Part shown: positions 28,801 to 37,400 of the stretch, in pieces
How the letters are laid out: each line of letters opens with the position of its first letter
Numbering within the stretch: the first letter of the stretch is position 1
Assembly (NCBI RefSeq): GCF_900496995.4
Contig: NC_044006.1
Location: 40,127,120 to 40,191,119 of the forward strand
DNA from: Aquila chrysaetos chrysaetos
Taxonomy: Eukaryota; Chordata; Aves; Accipitriformes; Accipitridae
Length of the DNA: 64,000 bases
Direction of reading: 5' to 3'
Translations under genes and position numbers: made by a program
The notes under the pieces: model-generated
Database searches by the model: none
What the model saw: only the letters and a program-made list of their open reading frames with translations
Told to the model about the DNA's origin: nothing

Positions 28801-31800
28801 GAGCCCATAAGCATACAAACAACTGTGGCAACCTTCACTTCTACCTTTCAGTCACTTTTACCGCTTGATTCCTTCCTCAGACTGCAGCACTCTACACCAT
28901 CTACAGCTGACACACAGCAGGTTTGGTATTCTGTTGGTTTTAGCAAAGGGATGCTTCTTCACACTTCAGAACAAATATCAGCCAACACTGAAAGATGCAA
29001 TTTTTCTTTTTCATTTATATAGCTCTCCTTTTTTTAGCCTGACTTTGAAAATGAGGTGTATACAGCAACGCTCTATGTGCGTTTGTCCATCCACCTGTCC
29101 ATCATCACCCTTCCCCTTCTAACTTAGGAATCCCAGCCAACTTCTCAGTGACAACAGGAAGGAGATTTCAAAGGCAATTCAGTTGCAATAGGTACAGGGA
29201 GACCTATAAATGCCCCTCGAAGCATGACTGACCACAGAGTAATCCAGTGAGAGAGCATGAGCTCTCCAGGCTCCAAGCATGAGAAAATGATTCAATTAGA
29301 ATTTGCAATGAACAGTGGGGAACAAGCGTGCAGGAAAATAGTGCTCCTTAGTTCTAGTGCCTGCAAAATTGTACATTGTATGTCTGGAGGCACATCTAGT
29401 GCCTGCAAAATTGTACATTGTGTGTCTGGAGGCACATTGTGTTACTTTGTGCTATGCACTGGGCAAAGCTCCGGGTCGATTGAGGCGTTGCAATAGATAG
29501 ACTTCTGACACTGATGTGACCCAGAGAGTTATCATTTAGTTCCTTGGAAATGAGCACAGTGTCATCATTCTGCTCTTGTGACTGAATCAAAAGGAAAAGG
29601 TTTACCAAATGTTAAGTGAATTTAATTGTAAAATAGGCTCATTGCTCTTAGAAGCATCAATTTCTAACAAACATATCCTTGATGCAATTAATTAATCATT
29701 TCTATTTGTAAATAGCCTACTTTAACTCTTATAAACACCTTATTCTTGTGTGTCCTTTTAATCCGTTGCTTAATAGTGTCTCGGAGATGATGTCAAAGGG
29801 ATTTTAGCTAAATGAATTTGTTCAAGTTTTGAAGTCATACTTAGAAAGTTGAAGACATCAAAAGTGAAGTCCAGTTTCTAAAATAGCAAACAACCGACAA
29901 ATTACTGCAGCCTACATGCCAGTTCACCATGAAAAAATGTCACAAGGCCCACTCACACTTAAGTCAGTAGGAGTCAGCAGTGGGAAAAACACCTTTTTGG
30001 CAATCATTACATACTTTTTTTTTTTTTTGATAGACAGGCAATAGGTCTGCATAATTTTGTTCATATATGGGAACTTACTTGCAGTAAACACACACAGATA
30101 CTGTGCAAAATTGGGTAAAGGTCTAGGTTGGGATTTTCAAACCACTCAATAACCTCGGAGTGTTTTTTTGAAATTGTGACCTCCCCATATAATTTATGGT
30201 AACTGTATTTTATGCTTCCTTTAATTTGTTTTGATGGTAATTATCTATGGCAATAATCATTACTAGAATAAATGCTGTTGTAATTAGTGTTTCTGTAGTA
30301 ATTATTTTTAGTAGTTATCCATTCTTTCCCTTGGTCACTGAAATTAGGCTAAAAAAAGTGTATTCTTTGCAGTGAAGAATATTGCTTCTCCTAAGACAGT
30401 CCTTACAGGATGTCCTCCCCAAAATGACTTGGTTTATACTTTACCCTTAAAAATCTAGTCCCACTTACCTCACCTGCCTCTTTTACGTATGAAGTGCCCT
30501 GAAGGTATTTCTTTCTGTATTTTTCGCTAGGATGCCGCCGTGCTTACTGTGGAGATGGCTACAGACATGAGGGAGTTGAAGATTGCGATGGGAAGGATTT
30601 TGGGTATTTGACATGTAAAACATACCTCCCTGGGTATGTATGAGCTGTCTTCACTTTGATTCAGAGTTTTTTTTTGTTGGTTTTTTTTTTTTTTTCTTTT
30701 TTCTCTTTGCCAGCTTTAAACCAGAAAAGTATTACCCACTTAAACCTTGTTCCACTGGGATCACTGCAGGTAGTGGGGGAGAAAGAGTCTATCAGATTAT
30801 TTCTGCATATCATTGACTTTAAAGGCTAAATCTCATGTCTCGGTAACAAGCATATGCCTCTTACCCTACAAAATGAATGAAGGTCATATAGACATATGTT
30901 TGCCCATTGCTTGCAAAGATTTCCTCATTTGGTGACATTATCATTGCATTAGTGTTCACCCATAACATACCAAGAGTAGGAAAGACCATAAGAAGGAAAT
31001 GATCACACCGAAGGAAAAAAAAAAACCTAAACCACAACCCCCAACTCACCTCCTGTTGCCCTTACCATTAATGGGTACTCTAGGGGTATCTTTGTTTCTG
31101 AATCAACCGGTCATCTATCAGCCTTTCCAAAGACCAGGAAATTCACTCTACAGCAGATGCAAAGCCATGCATCTGCTTAACAGTGTCCTTCATTTAAAAC
31201 ATCTGCTTATTGTTGACTTGCCTTCTCTGCCTTTGTTTAAGCAGCTTCCTCTGGTCAGCATTTTGCCTCCAACAGCAGTACCTCTATTTAACTGTCAGGT
31301 ATTGTTACTGGCTAACAGGAAACATTTAATTTGCAAATGAAATTATGTGCAGAGCCCTCATCATTCATGGAAGAATAATGTGCTAATTGACCTGAGTAAG
31401 AAACCACAGGATGTCTTTGTAAGTCAAGCACTGTGCTAATCCTTCCAGTGCAATTGTTGCAGCACTCCTGGTGTAAGAGATTACTAAAATCGAGACCAGC
31501 AAACCTGACAACATGAAACATTTTACAAAGATCTCATCTTCAGGCAATGTGGAGCTGTTTTCTACTGTGAAAACTATTCCCTTCTAAGAGTGTGAAGTTT
31601 GGTGCCAAAAATAGCACCACCAAAGCTTGAGAAGTCTTTATTAATTTCACTTTCCATGTATAATCAAGTTGTGAAGAGCAACTGACATCCTTTATTTTTG
31701 TGTAAAGAAAAAGCTGTGAATCATGAGTAAAATGAGATAAGTATGTAAGCATGGCACTCCCAAAGGCGTTTCATCCCAAAGCACCCTTTCCTCCAAGAGC

Positions 31801-32688
31801 TCTGCTGCAACTGATTTTCCCATTTTCTACTCTTCCCAGCCCCCAAATCCCTCCTCATATTTCACACACCTTCACTTCAGATTTTATGTTGGTTTTCTGA
31901 GAATGTAGGTTACCCAAGGACATAGTTTTAAGGACTTGCTTAATGGCTGCTTAATCCACAGTTTGTGGATTATCTGATGGATGGGTTATTCACTTAGACA
32001 TATGCTAGCAATAAAACCTCATCAAAATGCTTATTTTATTAACATCTCTGATCAGGTCTTTGGTAGGTACAGTCACTGCAGCTCAGTTGAAGTCAGTAGA
32101 AAGTAGAAAATCACTGGTTTTCTTTATTTTGCAAGGACCCTTCCATTTACTTTATTTCAAAGGTGGGCATGTGTCACTCTCATGATTTCAAGTACATGAT
32201 AAGTAAGTTAAAGGACAGGCACAGTCACGCCTGCTGGAGCTATTGGAAGTAACTGGAAAAACACTTAGCTCAGAGCCTCAGATATTTCGTTACACAGTTC
32301 CCATGGATGAGCACCAAGGCCTCCTGCACCCACCCCCACGTAACACTCAAGTCCCACTGCCAATGGGGATTTTTTTTTTTTTTAATTGACATTACTGGGA
32401 ATTAAGTCTCCACTCATAGTTTTTCCTGCACTTTTATTTTGCTGACAAGGGGGAGCACAGTGGAGCACTGATGGAAGTTACCCTCCCATTTTGGTTCCTA
32501 TATGTTGCTGCACATGGCATTTTCTGATGTCCTTCACTCCTACAGAGAATTACATCCAGAAACCTTACAATGTGAACTATAGCATACTTTGAAACTGAGA
32601 TATTCTCTTTTACTCTAGGTCTTACGGAAAATTGCGATGCACTTCTTACTGCTACATTGACTCTACACAGTGTCGATACTTCACATGA
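4716..32688 (+). CDS. COLQ: COLQ, collagenic tail of asymmetric acetylcholinesterase (5'-incomplete, 16 coding exons)
   Basis: ColQ is a secreted, triple-helical anchor. Each strand binds an AChE tetramer, and the trimer fixes the enzyme in the basal lamina of the neuromuscular junction. The joined exons give 420 residues, numbered here from the first whole codon. An N-terminal proline-rich attachment region has paired cysteines (15-16) and Pro-rich residues 20-29. Gly-X-Y repeats run from 67 to about 236 and again from 242 to 255, interrupted by a short non-collagen bridge. Two basic heparin-binding patches sit at 95-98 and 200-203. A Cys-rich C-terminal domain ends in CRYFT and a TGA at 32686-32688. 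Every intron is GT..AG and all phases agree. Human ColQ is 455 residues, so the missing part is about one exon of 35 residues carrying the signal peptide. No frameshift or stop is present, so the gene looks intact. In humans, COLQ defects cause endplate AChE deficiency. Confidence 0.97.
4829..6569 (+). other. COLQ intron with simple GGA repeat
   Basis: This intron has a GTAAGT donor and a TAG acceptor after a T-rich tract. A run of about seven AGG/GGA triplets lies at 6350-6373. Nothing else is recognised. Confidence 0.85.
6350..6373. repeat. (AGG)n trinucleotide repeat
   Basis: About seven uninterrupted AGG units lie within a COLQ intron. Confidence 0.9.
6570..6674 (+). CDS. COLQ: COLQ exon: linker to start of collagen domain
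   Basis: The exon is 105 nt, phase 0/0, between TAG|AAACTG and CCCCAG|gtgagt. It encodes the acidic/hydrophobic linker containing [13 protein letters not shown] and a Cys (residue 64) just before the first triplets GPPGPQ. The DMK..LELE-type stretch followed by Cys and GPPGPQ matches the known ColQ layout. A cysteine at the N-terminal end of the helix is thought to stabilise the trimer by interchain disulfides. Confidence 0.93.
6675..9235 (+). other. COLQ intron with short tandem duplications
   Basis: A 21-bp unit is duplicated at 6939-6980 (unit beginning catcacttcc). A near-repeat of about 21 bp around an aaatcttctga core lies at about 7276-7312. No coding or RNA signal was recognised in the rest. 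Confidence 0.8.
6939..6980. repeat. Tandem duplication, 2 x 21 bp
   Basis: Two adjacent 21-bp copies (catcacttccttcagaggc core) lie in a COLQ intron. Confidence 0.85.
9236..9280 (+). CDS. COLQ: COLQ collagen exon (5 triplets)
   Basis: The exon is 45 nt, phase 0/0, between ctccctag and gtaagt. It reads [15 protein letters not shown]. It begins with a Gly codon and holds five perfect Gly-X-Y triplets. GPKGEK is the conserved ColQ sequence at this point. Confidence 0.95.
9281..9994 (+). other. COLQ intron (714 bp)
   Basis: This is a plain GTAAGT..GCAG intron. A short G run lies near 9337-9345. Nothing else is seen. Confidence 0.85.
9995..10021 (+). CDS. COLQ: COLQ collagen exon (3 triplets)
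   Basis: The exon is 27 nt, phase 0/0, reading GEIGRPGRK, with acceptor ctggcag and donor gtatga. Its last residues, Arg-Lys, combine with Gly-Arg of the next exon to form the first basic RKGR heparin-binding patch. The motif is therefore created by splicing. Confidence 0.94.
10022..11734 (+). other. COLQ intron with 31-bp tandem duplication
   Basis: A 31-bp unit (acccttctaataatat core) is present twice, at 10696-10726 and 10727-10757, with a few differences. The remainder is AT-rich and has no recognised element. Confidence 0.8.
10696..10757. repeat. Tandem duplication, 2 x 31 bp
   Basis: Two adjacent, slightly diverged 31-bp copies are visible by eye in a COLQ intron. Confidence 0.8.
11735..11806 (+). 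CDS. COLQ: COLQ collagen exon (8 triplets)
   Basis: The exon is 72 nt, phase 0/0, with acceptor ttcaag and donor gtaaga. It opens with [14 protein letters not shown] and ends GPVGPK. It has eight perfect triplets rich in Pro at X and Y, including the distinctive GW triplet also found in mammalian ColQ. Confidence 0.95.
11807..14236 (+). other. COLQ intron (2.4 kb)
   Basis: It is bounded by gtaaga and ccctttag. No recognised repeat or RNA is present. Short open frames here lack any family signature. Confidence 0.8.
14237..14299 (+). CDS. COLQ: COLQ collagen exon (7 triplets)
   Basis: The exon is 63 nt, phase 0/0, with acceptor ctttag and donor gtttgt. It runs from [10 protein letters not shown] to GPMGSK. 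Seven perfect triplets correspond to the conserved GEKGDLGMMG-type block of ColQ. Confidence 0.95.
14300..15337 (+). other. COLQ intron (1.0 kb)
   Basis: The donor is gtttgt, a weaker donor, and the acceptor is ccctttag. The intron is AT-rich and nothing further is recognised. Confidence 0.8.
15338..15364 (+). CDS. COLQ: COLQ collagen exon (3 triplets)
   Basis: The exon is 27 nt, phase 0/0, reading GFPGTRGEK, between ccctttag and gtcagt. It has three perfect triplets. Confidence 0.93.
15365..16008 (+). other. COLQ intron (644 bp)
   Basis: It is bounded by gtcagt and ctctccag. Nothing else is recognised. Confidence 0.85.
16009..16053 (+). CDS. COLQ: COLQ collagen exon (5 triplets)
   Basis: The exon is 45 nt, phase 0/0, reading [15 protein letters not shown], with acceptor ctctccag and donor gtaatt. 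It holds five highly charged triplets, with acidic and basic residues alternating in the X and Y positions. Confidence 0.94.
16054..16813 (+). other. COLQ intron (760 bp)
   Basis: It is bounded by gtaatt and aatttgtag. It includes a short GTGGGG-rich stretch near 16385-16415. No element was recognised. Confidence 0.85.
16814..16849 (+). CDS. COLQ: COLQ collagen exon (4 triplets)
   Basis: The exon is 36 nt, phase 0/0, reading [12 protein letters not shown], between ttgtag and gtaagt. It has four perfect triplets. The FPGMLGQK block is conserved in ColQ. Confidence 0.95.
16850..17771 (+). other. COLQ intron (922 bp)
   Basis: It is bounded by gtaagt and caccaag, with a C-rich pyrimidine tract before the acceptor. 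Nothing else is recognised. Confidence 0.85.
17772..17852 (+). CDS. COLQ: COLQ collagen exon (9 triplets, second heparin-binding patch)
   Basis: The exon is 81 nt, phase 0/0, with acceptor caccaag and donor gtagga. It runs from [10 protein letters not shown] to GRPGKRGKQ. Residues 200-203 (KRGK) form the second basic cluster that binds heparan sulfate (perlecan) in the synaptic basal lamina. Confidence 0.95.
17853..22394 (+). other. Largest visible COLQ intron (4.5 kb)
   Basis: It is bounded by gtagga and tcctag. I see no interspersed repeat, no RNA gene and no exon whose phase (0/0) and Gly-X-Y content would fit between its neighbours. Small open frames near 18464-19020 have no recognisable family. 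Confidence 0.75.
22395..22491 (+). CDS. COLQ: COLQ collagen exon (last long triplet run)
   Basis: The exon is 97 nt, phase 0 in and 1 out, with acceptor tcctag and donor gtaagc. It begins [16 protein letters not shown] and ends GPPGPSGSG. It holds about ten perfect triplets and then a Gly-Ser-Gly transition. It is the first exon here to break the multiple-of-nine length rule, at the end of the main triple helix. Confidence 0.95.
22492..24284 (+). other. COLQ intron (1.8 kb)
   Basis: It is bounded by gtaagc and cttcctag. Open frames on both strands overlap at about 23030-23490. They lack similarity and intron context and are judged incidental. Confidence 0.75.
24285..24424 (+). CDS. COLQ: COLQ exon: helix end and start of C-terminal domain
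   Basis: The exon is 140 nt, phase 1 in and 0 out, with donor gtaagc. After a short non-collagen QFAI step it holds the final triplets ([13 protein letters not shown]), then RCLC. Those two cysteines can lock the C-terminal end of the helix. About 25 polar residues follow, including [12 protein letters not shown], a conserved feature of ColQ. Confidence 0.95.
24425..27346 (+). other. COLQ intron (2.9 kb)
   Basis: It is bounded by gtaagc and gtgccccag. No recognised gene or repeat was found beyond a 17-bp string at 24625-24641 that recalls the start of avian LTRs. That match is too short to annotate. Confidence 0.75.
27347..27466 (+). CDS. COLQ: COLQ exon: C-terminal domain, part 1
   Basis: The exon is 120 nt (40 codons), phase 0/0, between gccccag and gtgaaa. 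It starts [14 protein letters not shown] and continues through [14 protein letters not shown] to GWLPIQ. This block is nearly invariant in vertebrate ColQ and lies in the region needed for C-terminal trimer assembly and docking to the synapse. Confidence 0.97.
27467..28066 (+). other. COLQ intron (600 bp)
   Basis: It is bounded by gtgaaa and ttggccag. Nothing else is recognised. Confidence 0.85.
28067..28187 (+). CDS. COLQ: COLQ exon: C-terminal domain, first CGDG repeat
   Basis: The exon is 121 nt, phase 0 in and 1 out, with donor gtaagt. After LTPFYSVDY it reads [18 protein letters not shown]. This CGDG-x4-GEECDDGN form resembles the short Cys-rich repeat known from bacterial surface proteins and from pappalysin and Notch-like modules. 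Three cysteines (340, 351, 362) are present. Confidence 0.96.
28188..30530 (+). other. COLQ intron with 42-bp tandem duplication
   Basis: It is bounded by gtaagt and ttcgctag. It contains a 2 x 42 bp duplication (29353-29436) and a T14 run at 30015-30028. No gene signal was recognised. Confidence 0.8.
29353..29436. repeat. Tandem duplication, 2 x 42 bp
   Basis: Two adjacent 42-bp copies beginning tctagtgcctgc differ at about one base, so the duplication is probably young. Confidence 0.9.
30531..30633 (+). CDS. COLQ: COLQ exon: C-terminal domain, second CGDG repeat
   Basis: The exon is 103 nt, phase 1 in and 2 out, with acceptor ttcgctag and donor gtatgt. It contains [17 protein letters not shown], a second copy of the CGDG...CD-G pattern, followed by [12 protein letters not shown]. 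Four cysteines lie here. ColQ mutations in this region impair synaptic anchoring in humans. Confidence 0.97.
30634..32618 (+). other. COLQ last intron (2.0 kb) with T-rich tract
   Basis: It is bounded by gtatgt and actctag. A T-rich low-complexity run lies at about 30667-30713 and a T run at about 32370-32383. Nothing else is recognised. Confidence 0.85.
30667..30713. repeat. T-rich low-complexity tract
   Basis: This is a long, impure poly-T stretch inside the last COLQ intron. Confidence 0.85.
32619..32688 (+). CDS. COLQ: COLQ terminal coding exon
   Basis: The coding part is 70 nt, phase 2 in, with acceptor ttactctag. It encodes [18 protein letters not shown] and then RYFT and TGA (32686-32688). 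The three last cysteines and the RYFT end are diagnostic of ColQ. Confidence 0.98.
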
Positions 32689-34444
32689 GGGGAGAGGAGG
32701 TGGGTAGCATCCCACATGTAGCGGGGTGCTAGGTGCTACACTATCATCTATCCAAGAAGGACTGGGACAAAAAAAAAAAACCCACCCACCTCTGTGTGAA
32801 AACAAACAAGGAGACATCATGCTGCTGATGGCCATTTTGAGATGTTTTTCTTTTTTTTTAAATTAAGTCAGATTGGGAAAAAATAGGACCACTGCATCCT
32901 GTCTTAATAGAGAAATGTCAAACAGTGTTTGCCAGCAAGACTTTCATGTGGCTGTGGATGGCAACCTGCTCTCCATCACAAATGCAATGTTAAGCTACTG
33001 GAAACTGAATTTCACTAACCAGGAATATTGAGTAACAATTACCTCGACTTAGCACTGTTAAACCTACATGTAAGCTCTTCAGGGTTTTTGTCTTTAAATC
33101 TTCTCAGCATAAACACAAAGCATATCTTGGATGCAGTGTTTATAGAGACTTCCTCTTTTATTACAATGTGAACTTTACAAGTGTTGTATCCACATGAGTG
33201 ATGACTTCAGCGACATTAAGGTTAAAGATACACCTTCATGGGTCAAAGGAGCAGAGTGCTTTCAAGATCAGCAAAGCAGCCAAAAAAGCTGGTTAACTTC
33301 ACCTTCAGGCTAAGACGTTTGGCTGTGTGTGTCTGTGTGCATGCACGGAAATGCAAGCAGTCACAAGGAGGCCTGAAACTGCAGACCACAAAGGCCAAAC
33401 TGGACAAACAAATTGTGAAATAGCCAAGAAGCTCTCTCCCAGGAGAAAATCAGACAAGGAGAGAAGATAAAGAAGGAACGTATTTCCATATTTTTCACCT
33501 CTGTTGAGCTGGCTGGGCTCTGTGTGTCCTCGAAGGGGCTGAGACAGCATTGGTTACCTGCTTGAAACCACAGCGTGACCACGTACACGTTGCCTTCACT
33601 CTGGTTTCTACACTGGAAGGTCTTTTCATTTTCATCCCATTGTCTACCCAACTATCATCATTCAATTACCCGTTATACCCTTTCCTCTCCCCGCCTCTCT
33701 CCCGCTCACTGTTTCCGCCATCATGTCTGGGGTACCCCCCAGTGTACGTTCTCACTTTTGTATCGCTGTAAATCAGACCTTGGAGTAGGGTGTTTATGGA
33801 TGCTCATTCATGCTGAGTAATGTACATGTATTTTTGTTTTTTTCAGAAAGTTTGTTCAACTGCATTATCTCTGACAGGAGTCAGGGTAATTATATACTTA
33901 TTTATTAGCAAAAATTAAAGAGCAAATTTCACATGGGAAGCATATTAAATGTTAAGTGAAAAGAGTCTATAAAAGAAGAAAATGAAACAAAGGATGTGCA
34001 GAATTCAGGACTAAAAGCCTCAAATCAAGGTGTTATTTTCATACAAGCCACTCTTTTCTGCTTCATGATAAATGCTGTACACGACTGTTTGAAATGCGTG
34101 AGCTATCTGTACCAGTGACAGCACTGCAACAGCTGCACTTACACTGGTACATCTGTAAAGGTTAAAGGTGGATGTTATAATGATAATGCATTAAAGCAAT
34201 CAAGAAATGCATACAACTTTTACCATCTGTATAGAAGACTTGAACTCTGCATGTCCAAAGTGGTACTGGAAATCACCAAGTAAAAAAAACCAAACCAACA
34301 AAATTAGTGTACTCTTTGTAGCTATCACTTACCCGGGCTATTTATGTTGCTATGAAGCCAAGCCACCAGCATTTGTAGCCCAGTTCAATAGTTCAAAATT
34401 TTTCATCTTGTTGCTTTTTTTTTTTAAACAGAGGTCTTAATAAA
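32689..34444 (+). other. COLQ: Probable COLQ 3' UTR
   Basis: Non-coding sequence directly follows the TGA. The first usable polyadenylation hexamers I see are ATTAAA at 34190-34195 and AATAAA at 34439-34444, with another AATAAA near 35534. The true end cannot be fixed from sequence alone. Confidence 0.5.
34439..34444 (+). promoter_or_regulatory. Candidate COLQ polyadenylation signal (AATAAA)
   Basis: It is the first canonical AATAAA hexamer downstream of the COLQ stop. ATTAAA at 34190 is an alternative. Confidence 0.35.
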
Positions 34445-37400
34445 AGGTCAAGGAACCACTGGGGAACTTGTCATAAGCTCTGGAAATCTGGGCACTAGCA
34501 CAGCTGCCTTTTAATTTCCTGTGCTTTCGCAAGCAGCAGTTTCCAGCAGCGTCATACCACGCAGCAACGCGTACCCCAGCGGGAGGCTCCCGAGGACAGC
34601 CACGCTCCCAGCAGCACGTCCTGCTGGCCAACCCTCCGGCTGAACCTCTGGCAGCGTCTGCCAGGCGTTACCATCCTGGGCTTGGAGACACTTCATCTGA
34701 ACTCTTCACCTTCTCCAAGGACTTCATCTCTACTCCACAGAAGGCTGGAGTCTTTGAGAAATTTGGTAACCTCGGTGGTCTTGCACATTCAGTTTTAAGT
34801 TGCGTCATTTTTAAAAGCTGCTACCTCCAAAGGACGTTGAAGTTGCAAAGCTAAGTGCACGGAGGGTAGGAAACATAAACAGGAGATGTGATCACGTAGG
34901 TAAAATTGTACTGTGCTGCACGTGTTCAGGAAGGGGTGTATCAGTCTGGTCAGAAAACATACACAAAGCATGGATTTTAAATGGACTTTATCAATACAGC
35001 ACAAACAATTCAGCATCTTAACAGAAAGAAAGCAATCTAAGATATAAGGAAAAAAACCAAAAGGACATGAAACGAATTTCTTACTACCATTACTGTCTTG
35101 CTCCCCTCAGATGATAAAGCATGAGAAAGACATCTGGGAAGGTGTTAACTATATATGATTTAAAAGGCTGCAAAAGAAATCCTTCCTCCTTATTTCTGAC
35201 ATACCTGCTTTATCATTAATTGGGGATTCTTCAGCTGGATGGTGCCTGGTCTGCTGTGAATTATCTTCCCTCATTGTCTGAGTTTCTGGCACATTGTGCC
35301 AAGACTGGTTCAAAAGTTAATTGGGGTATTTCAGTTCCTTGGCCTTTTGTAGCAGCAAATGCTTGTGGGAGAGTTTTCTAATGATTAGTATGCAACTCTA
35401 GACAAATACAAAACCATTATGACCTTACACCATGCACTGTATTAAATGTATACTAAAAATCCAGCTTGCACTTAATATATAATTAAATATATGTAGTTAT
35501 ACATATATACTGCGTGTATTAGCAGCTCATGTCAATAAATTATGCTACCTTAGTTCTGCTATGTCCTTACTTTCACTTATTTCATTTTGGGTTTAACACC
35601 ACAGTTTTTAAATATAATTACCTAGTTTAAGATGCCAGGAAGGGAAAAAAAACAGTGCCTCCTTTCCCATGCCTGCTGCCTCTCCCTGCCTGCTGGACCC
35701 AGCTCTGTGCGGCAGCACCGGCGCGCACAGACCGGGAGTGTGACTGTGCATCCCTGCACCCCGTCTCGCTGCTGCCCAAATCGACCCGTGCAACACACCA
35801 TGTGCAGAACTGCTCCGCTTTCATTGATTTCTGGTTGTAATCGGAGTCGCTTGGACTACTTTTAATAAGGGCTGCGGTTTTGGGGATTATCTCCTCATGC
35901 TACCTCATAACGTACAGGCTGGTTTGTAACTCCTACCCGAGGCTGAGCTGATGGCTGCAAACCAGAAAGCAACAGCATCGGGTGCTGATGGACGATGGGA
36001 ACGGCAGTGTTGGCACCTAGGGTTTGGTCCCTCCCAGCACCCAGCACCCAGCCCGCGGGAGAAGGCTCCTGCCTTGCAGTAGCAGCTGGCAAGTCTGTCC
36101 TCCCGAGGCTTTTGTGTACAACGGGGCATCCCAGAGAAGGGCAGTGCTGTCTGTCCCCACGGGAAATGGAAGTGTATTGACGGCCAGAGAATGAATGAGT
36201 CTTTGGGGTGGTATATTTTCTGCCTGTCCTTTCTAAAAGCTTAGCTTCCCAAATGCCTATGTCATGTCTCTCTTCACTTCAAAGCATTCAAAATGGTAGC
36301 TGCCAACCCTGTCCTTGCCCATAAATCTGGCCGTGCAGCTCACCTCCTCCTTTCTTTGTTCCTTTAACAGCAACAAAGTTCATATCCCCCCCGCCAAACC
36401 CCTGCAACACCCTTGCTGCTCTGCAGGCACTGGGTTTCATTAGCTTCTTTTTCAGCCTCTCATGCCAACCCTTTTCTAACATCTTGTGCATGTCACAGCC
36501 CCGCAAACATCACAGCAAAGCCCCTTGGCCATGGTTCTTACCTTCTTAAAGGATGGCTTCTTAGAGAAGTCATCCTCAATGTCTCTAAAAATCGTGTGGT
36601 GCAATTCCCATTTCAGTCCCACTGATTTGGACAAGGGGCGAGGGGATTCGTGGTTATCCTTAATCTGGGAGTCCCTCCAGAACAGACACTGTCCTTGAGC
36701 ACCAGCTGTTTATGAGTAACAACAGTAGTAAGGCCCCGGTTAGCTGCTTTTGGGGACAATTCAATAACTTTGGCACTCTGCTACTACATACAATCAGGGT
36801 TTGTATTAAAAAAAGAAGACCAAAATAAACCCCAAAGAGAAGTAAACCAGTGCTGTGCTGTGATTCTTTGATGACACTCAAGTGTATTATGCAGGCAAGG
36901 CAATGCCACAGGATGTTAACTCTTAGAGAGTTATTGGAAAAATCATGTTTTAATTCACAAGTGGTGAGGCAACAGAGAGCACTTTGTGATAAACTTTCAA
37001 AGTTCTCCCTCTGATAGCTTTTGCCTAAGGAGATGGATACGGCAAAGCAAGTGTCCCTTCCCTGGAAACTGTTCTCTTGCATGGAAACCACCAAGTAATG
37101 GGCTATTGAACTCAGCTACAGGCAACGTAAGGTGCTGGCAGAAAGACAAACTAAAGCAGGCAACTAGTGAATGTAAAATTGGGATCAGGAATTTGGTTCA
37201 GAGTAACTGATGCTTATTGATCTGGTAAGGGAGCGTGCAACTTGCAGACCATCTAAGTGCTGCCAAACGTTAATCAAAGAGAAAAAAGGAACAGAGCCTA
37301 AGCAAATGAGCCATTTTTTGTCTGTATTGAACCTGGTCAGTGAAAAACCCCCACTGTATTAATGCATTCAGTTACATGCCCAGCAATGTGCTCTTTGCTG

